Program-made: the position numbers and the translations under genes
In this document: piece by piece, positions 1 through 5,337 of the stretch
Position numbering within the stretch: position 1 is the first letter of the stretch
Layout: each line of letters opens with the position of its first letter
Notes under the pieces: model-generated
The model's database searches: none
What the model saw: the letters and a program-made list of their open reading frames with translations, nothing else
What the model was told of the DNA's origin: nothing
Assembly (NCBI GenBank): GCA_021323835.1
Contig: JAJPKI010000015.1
Coordinates: forward strand, 1 to 6,376
Length of the DNA stretch: 6,376 bases
Source: Verrucomicrobiota bacterium
GTDB taxonomy: Bacteria; Verrucomicrobiota; Verrucomicrobiia; Limisphaerales; UBA11358
Direction: 5' to 3'

Positions 1-80
1 TCGTTTGGCCCAATTTCATCCCCCCCGGTGCGCCCGGAAAACGCCCACGTCTTTGGGAAAAATGTCCGCTTTGGGGAGGC

Positions 81-101
81 GGGGGGGGGGGGGGGGGGGG
101 G
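81..101. repeat. 21-base poly-G tract upstream of the response regulator
   Basis: Twenty-one consecutive G residues end 49 bases before the ATG of the response regulator. A run of seven C (20-26) lies about 55 bases upstream and could pair with part of it in a transcript. Such a run is far longer than expected by chance at this base composition. It may be a slippage-prone tract within a promoter or leader, or a sequencing or assembly artefact; the sequence alone cannot separate these. Confidence 0.9.
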
Positions 102-150
102 AAGAAGCATCACTGATTGCGCCATCTAAACCAAATTTTAAATCAGAATT

Positions 151-819
151 ATGAAACGAATTACCGTCCTGCTGGCAGAAGACCACCGGCTTGTCCGCGA
201 AGGTTTCAAGTCCTTGTTGGAACACGAACCGGACATCGAGGTGATTGGCGAAGCGGCCAATGGCCGGCAGGCCGCGCAACTGGCAAAGAAACTTCGTCCC
301 GACGTCGTCGTCATGGACATCGCCATGCCGGTGCTCAACGGAATGGAAGCCACGCGGCAAATCCGAAAAGATTTTCCCGAGATGCGGGTGCTATTTCTTT
401 CCGCGCACAGTGACGACGCTTATGTGGAACAAGTGACTGTGCTGGGCGCAACGGGATTTTTGCTCAAACAAACCTCATCGGAAATTCTGGCCAGGGCGAT
501 TCGCGAAGTAAAAAAAGGAAATCAATTTTTCAGCCACACCATTTCCAAACGCATCAAAGACCGCCGTAAAAATTCGCTGGACCGCGGAGAAAAAGGCGGC
601 AACCAATTGAGCTCGCGCGAAATCGAAGTGCTCCAACTGATTGCCGAGGGCAAGCCGAACAAACAAGTCGCCGCCGAATTGGGCGTGAGTTTCAAAACCG
701 TGGACAAACACCGGCAGCATCTGATGAGCAAGCTCGACATCCACGACGTCGCCGGTCTCACCCGCTACGCCATCGCCGAAGGCATCATCGAGAACGCCGT
801 CCGGTTGAGGATTAAATGA
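151..819 (+). CDS. NarL/FixJ-family response regulator (receiver + LuxR-type HTH)
   Basis: A 222-residue two-component transcription regulator. The receiver domain covers roughly residues 4-120. It has the acidic pair E10/D11, phospho-acceptor D56 in VVVMDIAMP, switch residue S84 and conserved K106. A linker rich in Lys/Arg follows, then a LuxR-type helix-turn-helix at about 153-209, recognisable from LSSREIEVLQLIAEG and KQVAAELGVSFKTVDKHR. Length and architecture are normal for the family. In known members, phosphorylation by a histidine kinase promotes dimerisation and DNA binding; the kinase and targets are not in this window. The ATG at 151 gives a canonical receiver start (MKRITVLLAEDH), though no Shine-Dalgarno precedes it. 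The G21 tract lies in its leader. A GC-rich inverted repeat follows 39 bases after the stop. The family is certain; the regulated pathway is unknown. Confidence 0.96.
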   Translation: MKRITVLLAEDHRLVREGFKSLLEHEPDIEVIGEAANGRQAAQLAKKLRPDVVVMDIAMPVLNGMEATRQIRKDFPEMRVLFLSAHSDDAYVEQVTVLGATGFLLKQTSSEILARAIREVKKGNQFFSHTISKRIKDRRKNSLDRGEKGGNQLSSREIEVLQLIAEGKPNKQVAAELGVSFKTVDKHRQHLMSKLDIHDVAGLTRYAIAEGIIENAVRLRIK

Positions 820-858
820 CAATGTCTGTCCGTGTTGTTCCTCCGACGCGGTGACAAG

Positions 859-894
859 AGCGGGCGCGACCTGAATAAAATCAGCGCGCCCGCT
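859..894 (+). terminator. GC-rich hairpin after the response regulator
   Basis: A perfect 10-bp inverted repeat, AGCGGGCGCG with CGCGCCCGCT, encloses a loop that can itself form a CTGA/TCAG mini-stem around ATAAAA. It lies 39 bases after the response regulator stop codon. No T-run follows, so it is not a classical Rho-independent terminator; it could be a transcript 3' end stabiliser or a terminator of less usual form. Confidence 0.5.
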
Positions 895-938
895 TGCCTG
901 TTCGTTCCTCCGCGCACCTGCACGACAGGCATGCGACG

Positions 939-976
939 GAACATTTGAAATGACCGCGCCGCGAAATAAAATGTTC
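939..976. repeat. 8-bp inverted repeat (GAACATTT/AAATGTTC)
   Basis: GAACATTT at 939-946 is exactly complementary to AAATGTTC at 969-976, with a 22-base spacer that holds the GC-rich stretch ACCGCGCCGCG. It lies just upstream of the possible small reading frame at 994. It could be a weak hairpin or a protein-binding palindrome. There is no further support. Confidence 0.35.
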
Positions 977-993
977 ACACCTGAAATGAAATT

Positions 994-1158
994 GTGAAAA
1001 ACTTTTTTACAGGCACAACTACCGCAAGCAAGGGTCTATTCACCCGCAACGACGGCGCACACACCTTTGTCAATGGTGCAGCCGCCCGCGTCAACGGCGA
1101 ATGCGCCCACGACTCAAATACAGACACCAACGGTCAAGGTGTTAATGCCGGACCATGA
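994..1158 (+). CDS. Possible small protein or gene remnant (54 aa)
   Basis: A frame opening at GTG 994 (in-frame stop at 982) reads MKNFFTGTTTASKG, continues through FTRNDGAHTFVNG and ends at TGA 1156. The stretch from about 1009 onward has codon-like third positions rich in C (for example ttc acc cgc aac gac ggc, then gcc gcc cgc gtc aac ggc), unlike random intergenic sequence. The product is rich in Gly, Asn, Thr and Asp, with one Cys. It has no clear signal peptide and no recognised domain. No Shine-Dalgarno precedes the GTG. It could be a real small gene, the tail of a decayed Gly/Asn-rich protein, or chance. I do not recognise it. Confidence 0.25.
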   Translation: MKNFFTGTTTASKGLFTRNDGAHTFVNGAAARVNGECAHDSNTDTNGQGVNAGP

Positions 1159-1217
1159 AAATGGCGGTTATTGAAGAAAAGACGCAGATTTTCAGGGATT
1201 TACGTCGTTTTTCTGCC

Positions 1218-2519
1218 CTACAATTTAATTCGGACAAATAGCATGAACGAATAAGGATTGCTGCCATAAGTTGAATCCAAACTGCTGGGCAAAGCGTAAG
1301 CACTTCCTTCTCCGCCGACGCCAAATTTAAGATGATACCAGCGTGGAAAATCGTAAATGTAGCCAACAGATAATTTGCTGACGTTAAAGATTTGTCCATC
1401 ACGCGGGTCGCTTGGCGGAAACAATTCATCTTTCTGAACATTCTCCGCTCTTGCAAAAATGGTGTGCGTGTCGTGGAAGACAATCGTTGATTCGAGCAAC
1501 AATCCATAAAGGGTATTTCCGGGGCTGTTGAAATTTTCGCCGAAAGCCAATGTCGTGCCCCAAGCGATGTCGTTCCAATTTTTTTGATAACTCACCGAAG
1601 CCGTCACGCGTTGCTGGTTGACATTTGGCGTCAGTTCTTCGGGACTGTGAATGTTTCCGTAGCTGACTTGCATTGACCAATTTTCCGTCGGGTTGTAAGT
1701 CAGCCGCGCGGAATATGAATCAAATTTCGGTGAATCAAAGTTCCAGCGATTTTCATTCGGCTCGCGTCCGGTAAAAATGGAGCCGTCAATTTTGAATTGT
1801 TTCCAGACGTAGCCAAGTGTGGCGACGCCGAAAGTGATGTGTGTTGAATCAAGCCAATGATGCGTGATGGGTGCTTCGGGAATGTCTTCGCCGGAAAAAC
1901 GGTGCATGAACGTCGCCGGGCCAAGCGCCGGTTCGCCGGGGTATCCGAAATAAGCGAACGCGGAATTATCTTCGTCAATTTGATAGCTGTAAGTTCCCGC
2001 CAATTCCATCAACAAATCATGCGGATGCTGGCGGTCAATCAGAGGATTCACGCCGTCAGCCGTTTCGCCGGTTTGCAATAACAAGGGATACCCTGTCCGG
2101 CCAATCGTCGCCGGTTCGAGTGACAGCATGGTTCGGAAGCCAAACGTTGATTCGCCGACTGAACGCTGCGCCATTCCCATAATCATGTTCGGGCTGTAAA
2201 ATTTTTTGTCGCCGCGATTGCCGCCTTGATAGTCATAAACACCGTCGGCAAATCCATGCAGCATAAACATCCAGTCGTTTTTCATAAAACTCACTCCGCC
2301 CATCGGCGATGCTTCCGGTTGCCATGCTGTGCCGGATGCTTCTCGCGACATGGGATATAAGCCGTAAAATCCGGTCATTTCATCCATTCCCATTTCCATC
2401 TTACCGCTGTTCGTTTGGGTCAAGGTTGAATTCATTTCGTCCGCGAATAGATAAACCGGCATTGAAATCATCGTTGCTACGAAAATAATTTTTACGATTT
2501 TCATTTTCCCTTTCATCAA
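1218..2519 (-). CDS. Met-rich outer-membrane beta-barrel protein, likely metal-resistance associated
   Basis: A 433-residue exported protein with an N-terminal signal peptide (MKIVKIIFVATMISMPVYLFA). A Met-rich segment follows (GKMEMGMDEM at about 39-48) and Met stays frequent to about residue 120. The rest alternates short aromatic-rich strands and turns, as in outer-membrane barrels. Motifs such as LIDRQHPHDLLMELA (about 160-174), FMHRFSG (204-210), HHWLDSTHITFGVATLGY (220-237) and SPKFDSYSARLTYNP match, from memory, a widespread uncharacterised family found beside copper/silver efflux loci. The start may be 2519 or the third Met (ATG at 2504), which has AAAGGG just upstream and gives a more typical signal peptide. 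It is the last gene of the minus-strand cluster, 51 bases after the helical protein gene, with a 9-bp hairpin in that gap. Metal binding is inferred from Met/His content and context; no substrate is shown. Confidence 0.85.
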   Translation of the reverse strand: MMKGKMKIVKIIFVATMISMPVYLFADEMNSTLTQTNSGKMEMGMDEMTGFYGLYPMSREASGTAWQPEASPMGGVSFMKNDWMFMLHGFADGVYDYQGGNRGDKKFYSPNMIMGMAQRSVGESTFGFRTMLSLEPATIGRTGYPLLLQTGETADGVNPLIDRQHPHDLLMELAGTYSYQIDEDNSAFAYFGYPGEPALGPATFMHRFSGEDIPEAPITHHWLDSTHITFGVATLGYVWKQFKIDGSIFTGREPNENRWNFDSPKFDSYSARLTYNPTENWSMQVSYGNIHSPEELTPNVNQQRVTASVSYQKNWNDIAWGTTLAFGENFNSPGNTLYGLLLESTIVFHDTHTIFARAENVQKDELFPPSDPRDGQIFNVSKLSVGYIYDFPRWYHLKFGVGGEGSAYALPSSLDSTYGSNPYSFMLFVRIKL

Positions 2520-2527
2520 ACCTTAAG

Positions 2528-2558
2528 TGTCTGCTGCCAGTTGCACCGACAGCAGACA
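2528..2558 (-). other. Intra-operon stem-loop (9-bp perfect stem)
   Basis: TGTCTGCTG (2528-2536) is exactly complementary to CAGCAGACA (2550-2558), with a 13-base loop. It fills the gap between the helical periplasmic gene (stop at 2571) and the barrel gene. On the minus-strand transcript it ends just before CTTAAGGTTTG and the ATG at 2519, and no U-run follows. Its placement fits an mRNA processing or stability element that sets different levels of the two products, or a control of access to the AAGG before the start. Confidence 0.6.
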
Positions 2559-2570
2559 ATTGCAGTTTCT

Positions 2571-3011
2571 TTATTTCATTTTCATGGTCGGGGCCATCGC
2601 TGAAAGGTCTTCAGTCTTTTTCAATGCGTCGTCCATTTTTGCCAGATTGGCTTCGGTCTTGGCCTGGTCTCCGGCGTCGCCGTATTTGTCGAGGTCAGTC
2701 GCGATTTGCGAAATCTTTTTGACCATCAGTTCAATCGGCTTTTTGTGTTCAGGATTGGTTTTGGCGGGCAATGCTTTCACAAGGTCGCGAATCGCAAAGG
2801 CGTGTTCGTGAACTTTGGACAATTCTTTTGCCTTTATCACGTCGGCCAATTCCTGATGGTGCATTTTGATTTCCTTCCAGATGCCGTCAACGGTGTCGGG
2901 AATTTGCACTTTGGCTTCCACTTCATTCGTCGCCGTTTGAGCGTGGCCTGGTTGAGCGATTAAACCGATGACAGCACAAAGCCCCATCGCCAATAATGTT
3001 TTTGTTTTCAT
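2571..3011 (-). CDS. Small helical periplasmic protein, metal-resistance associated
   Basis: A 146-residue protein. A signal peptide (MKTKTLLAMG...LIAQPGHA) probably cleaves after GHA at about residue 24. The mature part is strongly helical, with charged heptad-like segments: IWKEIKMHHQELADVIKAKE (about 44-63), VHEHAFAIRDLVKALP (67-82), ELMVKKISQIATDLDKYGDAG (94-114) and a tail ending APTMKMK. This suggests a three- or four-helix bundle. His residues (51, 52, 68, 70) and several Met residues could bind metal. From memory, similar proteins with the VHxxAFxIRDLxxALP motif lie beside heavy-metal efflux genes and are usually unannotated. AAGGAG lies 5 bases before the ATG. The start overlaps the stop of the preceding membrane protein gene (ATGA), which implies translational coupling. 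Confidence 0.85.
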   Translation of the reverse strand: MKTKTLLAMGLCAVIGLIAQPGHAQTATNEVEAKVQIPDTVDGIWKEIKMHHQELADVIKAKELSKVHEHAFAIRDLVKALPAKTNPEHKKPIELMVKKISQIATDLDKYGDAGDQAKTEANLAKMDDALKKTEDLSAMAPTMKMK

Positions 3012-3613
3012 TTTTTCTCCTTTTCGTTTGGTTGTTGGTTGTTGTTAGTTTGAGTTGTGGAATCAGCCGATGGCGTTTCCGAACGGAATTCCGAGTGGCT
3101 TACTTCGCCTCCGGCGCGCGAAATCCATCCGCCGATTCCCAAAGAAGCTGCACCGAGCAAAAAAGTCAGGGTTGCCAAGGGAATGTAACCCTTCTGAAAT
3201 TTTCTCGAAGCCACGAGTGCGGCAATGGCTAAAACTGCAGTCGCATAGAAAAAATAAATGAAGTGTTCCGCTCGATCCATGTGGACATCGAGAATTTTTT
3301 GCGAATCCGTGTCGAGCAACGGATAAAGGTCGTTGTAGCCGCGCTGGCCGAAAAACAAGACTGGCCATGCCGACGCCGCGCTTATGAATGTCACAATCAG
3401 CCCGACTGTTCTTGTGCTTTTGTTTCGTGCGAACAATCCAATGCCAAGAGTTGCGATTCCGATTGCCAGTCCATAAACCGGCAGCGGATTTAAGAGAACA
3501 TGAATGTATTCAGGTTTTAGGCCGAACAATCCCGCCGTGCTGCCGCCTTCCATTTCATGTCCCAAGGCAGTCATGGCAAAAGTCATAATTAAAGCTGCGA
3601 TTAATTTTTTCAT
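3008..3613 (-). CDS. Four-helix inner-membrane protein (DUF2231-like)
   Basis: Read from the ATG at 3613, this is a 201-residue membrane protein beginning MKKLIAALIMTFAMTALGHEMEGG, a signal-like segment. An in-frame ATG at 3661 would add MPIRHGDTIYSTNKII, which breaks this signal, so I prefer 3613 although no Shine-Dalgarno precedes it. Four hydrophobic helices follow at about 36-62, 69-89, 116-137 and 143-166. The pattern EYIHVLLNPLPVYGL opening helix 1, HMDRAEH before helix 3 and GGWISRAGGEVSH after helix 4 resembles DUF2231-type integral membrane proteins; this is recognised by pattern only. His 38, 111, 117 and 173 lie near the membrane edges and could bind metal or haem. The C-terminus is a polar Ser/Thr/Gln/Asn/Lys tail. 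The stop overlaps the next gene's start (ATGA). Its role is unknown; the context suggests metal homeostasis. Confidence 0.8.
   Translation of the reverse strand: MKKLIAALIMTFAMTALGHEMEGGSTAGLFGLKPEYIHVLLNPLPVYGLAIGIATLGIGLFARNKSTRTVGLIVTFISAASAWPVLFFGQRGYNDLYPLLDTDSQKILDVHMDRAEHFIYFFYATAVLAIAALVASRKFQKGYIPLATLTFLLGAASLGIGGWISRAGGEVSHSEFRSETPSADSTTQTNNNQQPNEKEKK
3017..3022 (-). promoter_or_regulatory. Strong Shine-Dalgarno (AAGGAG) inside the upstream gene
   Basis: AAGGAG on the minus strand lies 5 bases from the ATG at 3011 and within the last codons (Glu-Lys-Glu-Lys-Lys) of the membrane protein gene. It is the best ribosome binding site in the window. It fixes the start of the helical protein and supports coupling through the ATGA overlap. 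Confidence 0.85.
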
Positions 3614-3643
3614 AATTATTTTGTTTGTTGAATAAATGGTATC

Positions 3644-3664
3644 TCCGTGACGAATAGGCACGGA
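3644..3664 (-). promoter_or_regulatory. Inverted repeat in the leader of the membrane-protein gene
   Basis: TCCGTG (3644-3649) and CACGGA (3659-3664) form a perfect 6-bp inverted repeat with a 9-base spacer, 31 bases before the ATG at 3613. Its place in the leader fits an operator or a short leader hairpin. No known metalloregulator consensus is evident, so the role is open. Confidence 0.35.
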
Positions 3665-3675
3665 ACAATGAGAAA

Positions 3676-3706
3676 TGAATCAATGCGCAAGAGCGCGGCT
3701 GATTCA
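3676..3706 (-). terminator. Hairpin directly after the His-rich gene
   Basis: TGAATCA (3676-3682) pairs with TGATTCA (3700-3706), and inside it GCGC (3685-3688) pairs with GCGC (3693-3696) around a 4-base loop. It starts one base after the stop of the His-rich gene. On the minus strand TTTCTCATTGTT follows, only moderately U-rich. It probably works as a partial terminator or attenuator, separating that gene from the three downstream genes. Confidence 0.55.
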
Positions 3707-3707
3707 A

Positions 3708-4127
3708 TTAAGCGAGAACAGGCGGAGCAAGACTGCGAAATGCCGGACCAAGACACACTTCGGGCGTGAAGACTCGATTGTCGTCCGGTGGCTGGCGAGA
3801 AATGAAAACTTCCGGTTGTGTAAGTGCGAAAGATTGAGCCGTCGAAACAAAATTCAAGGTGAAGACTGCAAAATCCGGTTTAGCGAAGGTAATTGCATTG
3901 TCGCTGTGCAATGCCATTTTTAATGTCGCGCAGGCTGCATCGTCGTGATGATTGTCGCTATCGTGTGAATCGGAGTCGTGATGTGTTGCGATTTCTTTTG
4001 CCGTATGGTCATCATCGCCGCAGCAATGTGTTTGGCACATGACAATTGCCGACATCCAAATCAAAAGAGTTACTGCTGCAACCCCTCGAAGCAACGGACT
4101 CAAAACTTTTGTGCTGGCCGTTCTCAC
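3708..4127 (-). CDS. His/Asp/Cys-rich exported protein, probable metal-binding
   Basis: A 139-residue protein starting at GTG 4127. The N-terminus (MRTASTKVLSPLLRGVAAVTLLIWMSAIVMC) is a signal or anchor segment; IVMC is a poor lipobox because Met stands at -1. It is followed by QTHCCGDDDHTAKEIATHHD and SDSHDSDNHHDDAAC (about 32-66), a dense cluster of His, Asp and Cys suited to binding Cu, Zn or Ni. The C-terminal half is hydrophobic and ordinary, ending FRSLAPPVLA. The layout recalls small periplasmic proteins such as CzcI or DUF2946 members at the head of metal efflux operons, but I cannot assign it to a family. It is the first gene of the minus-strand cluster, 94 bases before the membrane protein start. 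No Shine-Dalgarno is seen, and a possible promoter places transcription close to the GTG. Confidence 0.75.
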   Translation of the reverse strand: MRTASTKVLSPLLRGVAAVTLLIWMSAIVMCQTHCCGDDDHTAKEIATHHDSDSHDSDNHHDDAACATLKMALHSDNAITFAKPDFAVFTLNFVSTAQSFALTQPEVFISRQPPDDNRVFTPEVCLGPAFRSLAPPVLA

Positions 4128-4137
4128 AATGAGTAAA

Positions 4138-4165
4138 AAGCTATCACTCGCATTTGCATTGTCAA
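4138..4165 (-). promoter_or_regulatory. Possible promoter of the His-rich gene
   Basis: A perfect TTGACA (minus strand, 4165-4160) is followed after 16 bases by TAGCTT, a weak -10 match (3 of 6). Transcription would begin near 4130, giving an almost leaderless GTG start at 4127, consistent with the lack of a Shine-Dalgarno. The poor -10 could mean an activator-dependent promoter. Confidence 0.3.
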
Positions 4166-4180
4166 CGCATGGAATTATCG

Positions 4181-4212
4181 TAAAGAAAAAAACCGAGATT
4201 TTTCAACCTCGG
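4181..4212 (-). terminator. Rho-independent terminator reading leftward
   Basis: On the minus strand CCGAG, a 10-base loop and CTCGG are followed by TTTTTTTCTTTA, a normal intrinsic terminator. It reads toward the His-rich gene and lies upstream of that gene's likely promoter. No convincing minus-strand gene lies to its right, so it either insulates the cluster from antisense transcription, attenuates a longer leader, or is left from a lost gene. Confidence 0.6.
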
Positions 4213-4242
4213 CTCTTTGAATTTTCAGGGACAATTTACGCC

Positions 4243-4275
4243 GTCAATCTTTTCCAAAACTCAATGTTCGGGTTA
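4243..4275 (+). repeat. Dispersed intergenic repeat, copy 1
   Basis: This 33-base segment beginning GTCAATCTTTTCCAAA and ending ATGTTCGGGTTA matches 5338-5370 at 29 of 33 positions, and all four differences are transitions. Weaker similarity extends left (AATTTRCG) and right to a shared TTGAATAG (4303-4310). It lies 88 bases before the ATG at 4364, in the same orientation to its following gene as copy 2. Confidence 0.75.
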
Positions 4276-4363
4276 CAAATGGCAAATAATGATTGCCGCT
4301 GGTTTGAATAGGGTTCTCACCCCATTTTCGCACATCCATTTTTGTAGGACACTCATAATCGAC

Positions 4364-4765
4364 ATGGCACAACGATTTCATTTGGAACAGGAGGAGCATC
4401 CAGAGGGGACAATCTGGTTCACGCTCGTCTTTGAAAGTTACGCGAATTTCTTCGTCGAGCGATATAACGATTCGGACATGGCATTTATCGTCAACCGCCT
4501 GCAAGAGATTCGGCTGAAGGATTTCGACAAATATCTGGTCAACGGTGTGCCGTTGAAAAAACTGGTCGCCGCCAGGCTGGAAGAGATTGAATCGCGAGAT
4601 AAATTTTCTTTGGCTCACGCTGACAGGGGGGGGGTAAAATTTCAGGTGTTTTGGCGTGAGACGGTTTTTAAAATTTTGTGGAGCCAGAACTCAACATTGT
4701 TTTTGTTGAAGATGTGCCGACCGAAGCCGTGTTGGTGGAAAATGTCCTGCGCGAGGACGGGTTAA
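4364..4765 (+). CDS. Hypothetical protein, 3' end altered by a G9 tract
   Basis: As given, the frame from ATG 4364 encodes 133 residues. The first 88 look genuine: MAQRFHLEQEEHPEGTIWFTLVFESYANFFVERYNDSDM, then charged helices with NRLQEIRLKDFDKYLVNGVPLKKLVAARLEEIESRDK. The codon use looks coding and no known domain is seen. The G9 run (4626-4634) falls at residues 88-90. After it the frame runs VKFQVFWRETVF... and overlaps the receiver gene by 88 bases out of frame, with coding-unlike content. With eight G the next codon would be TAA at 4635 and the protein would end at about 90 residues, 40 bases before the receiver's GTG. I think the 90-residue form is the ancestral one. The upstream in-frame ATG at 4217 is rejected because it runs through the dispersed repeat. 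It probably shares a transcript with the receiver. Its function is unknown. Confidence 0.6.
   Translation: MAQRFHLEQEEHPEGTIWFTLVFESYANFFVERYNDSDMAFIVNRLQEIRLKDFDKYLVNGVPLKKLVAARLEEIESRDKFSLAHADRGGVKFQVFWRETVFKILWSQNSTLFLLKMCRPKPCWWKMSCARTG
4626..4634 (+). repeat. G9 mononucleotide tract at a gene end
   Basis: Nine G lie at the 3' end of the hypothetical gene. Changing the length by one decides whether that gene stops at once (TAA at 4635 with eight G) or reads 88 bases into the next gene (nine G, as here). Ten G would stop at a TGA a few codons later. Confidence 0.85.
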
Positions 4766-5256
4766 AATTCCGGCTGCAACGCGTTGATAATCGCGACGAT
4801 TTTCTGCACGCCTTGGAGGTGGCAAAGCCGGACGTGATTCTTTCCGACCACGGTCTTCCCCAATTTAACGGTTTAACGGCATTGTCTTTGGCGCATAAGA
4901 TTTATCCGCACGTTCCCTTTTTATTCGTCACCAATTCGCTCTCGCGCGGAATGGAATTGGAAAAATTGACCGGCGGCGTCACGGATTTTGTCCCCAAGAG
5001 CCAATTGTGGCGGTTGCCGGCAGCCATCCGGCTGGCGTTGACGGATGCACTGGAACAAATCAAAGGACATTTACTTCGACTGATGGAAGAGTATGAGCGG
5101 CTGAATTATTTGCTGCCGATTTGCGCGAACTGCAAAAAAATCCGCGATGCCTCGGGCGCATGGCACATGCCGGAAGAATTTTTCGCGGAGCACGCGGGAT
5201 TGAAATTCACGCATGGCCTTTGTCCTGATTGCGCGCGTGAGTTGATGAGAAGTTAA
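4678..5256 (+). CDS. Response regulator receiver with C-terminal CxxC...CxxC tail
   Basis: A 192-residue protein. The receiver covers about residues 5-122, with acidic pair E11/D12, phospho-acceptor D57 (VILSDHGLP), switch T85 (FLFVTNSL) and K107. A short helix (about 124-144) leads to a 45-residue tail, LLPICANCKKIRDASGAWH then FTHGLCPDCARELMRS. The tail has C149/C152 and C182/C185 plus W162 and H179, like a small zinc-ribbon module. There is no DNA-binding domain, so output is probably by protein contact. Similar tails occur, from memory, on receivers and PAS kinases of Verrucomicrobia and some Proteobacteria. An in-frame TAA at 4669-4671 forces the start to GTG 4678, since no ATG fits; no Shine-Dalgarno is seen, so coupling to the gene upstream is possible. 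Its kinase is not in the window. Confidence 0.9.
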   Translation: MEPELNIVFVEDVPTEAVLVENVLREDGLKFRLQRVDNRDDFLHALEVAKPDVILSDHGLPQFNGLTALSLAHKIYPHVPFLFVTNSLSRGMELEKLTGGVTDFVPKSQLWRLPAAIRLALTDALEQIKGHLLRLMEEYERLNYLLPICANCKKIRDASGAWHMPEEFFAEHAGLKFTHGLCPDCARELMRS

Positions 5257-5337
5257 CGCGTAAAAGTAAAAGGGTCAGCCCTGACTGATTAAAATTATTT
5301 CGTCTTGGCGAAAATGCGCACCGGAAAATTTGCGGAC

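Larger units (their letters stand above)
820..1217. other. Intergenic stretch with inverted repeats and no firm gene
   Basis: About 400 bases separate the response regulator from the converging minus-strand cluster. It contains a GC-rich hairpin (859-894), an 8-bp inverted repeat (939-946 with 969-976) and a weak 54-residue reading frame (994-1158). Close to the cluster's end is a poor minus-strand hairpin (GCAGA/TCTGC, about 1190-1215), followed on that strand by a T-rich stretch; it might end the cluster transcript. I see no tRNA, rRNA or recognisable riboswitch. Confidence 0.6.

Noticed and set aside
1..129. A frame open from the left edge that would encode a Gly-rich tail through the G21 tract.
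   Set aside because: It could be the end of an upstream gene, but only about 27 codons precede the tract, the peptide is not recognisable, and an open frame through a G run is uninformative.
475..978. A 167-residue minus-strand frame opposite the response regulator.
   Set aside because: It mirrors the coding frame of a certain response regulator gene, has no domain and no ribosome site, and runs into the hairpin region.
3675..3923. An 82-residue plus-strand frame opposite the His-rich gene.
   Set aside because: It is a shadow of the minus-strand gene; its residues are Arg/Lys rich with no motif or ribosome site.
1188..4240. Short similarity of ATTTTCAGGGA at 1188-1198 with 4221-4231, near the repeat.
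   Set aside because: Eleven identical bases with a gap after them are too short to call a third copy of the element.
4217..4363. N-terminal extension of the hypothetical protein to ATG 4217.
   Set aside because: The extension is translated from the dispersed repeat and its flank, and its composition is unlike the rest of the protein.
4244..4618. A 124-residue minus-strand frame opposite the hypothetical gene.
   Set aside because: The plus-strand frame has better coding character. This frame ends inside the repeat and has no recognisable motif, although the terminator to its left made me look twice.
5270..5290. Small inverted repeat around GGGTCAGCCCTGACT after the receiver gene.
   Set aside because: The loop would be only two bases for the longest pairing and no clear T-run follows, so a terminator is not supported.
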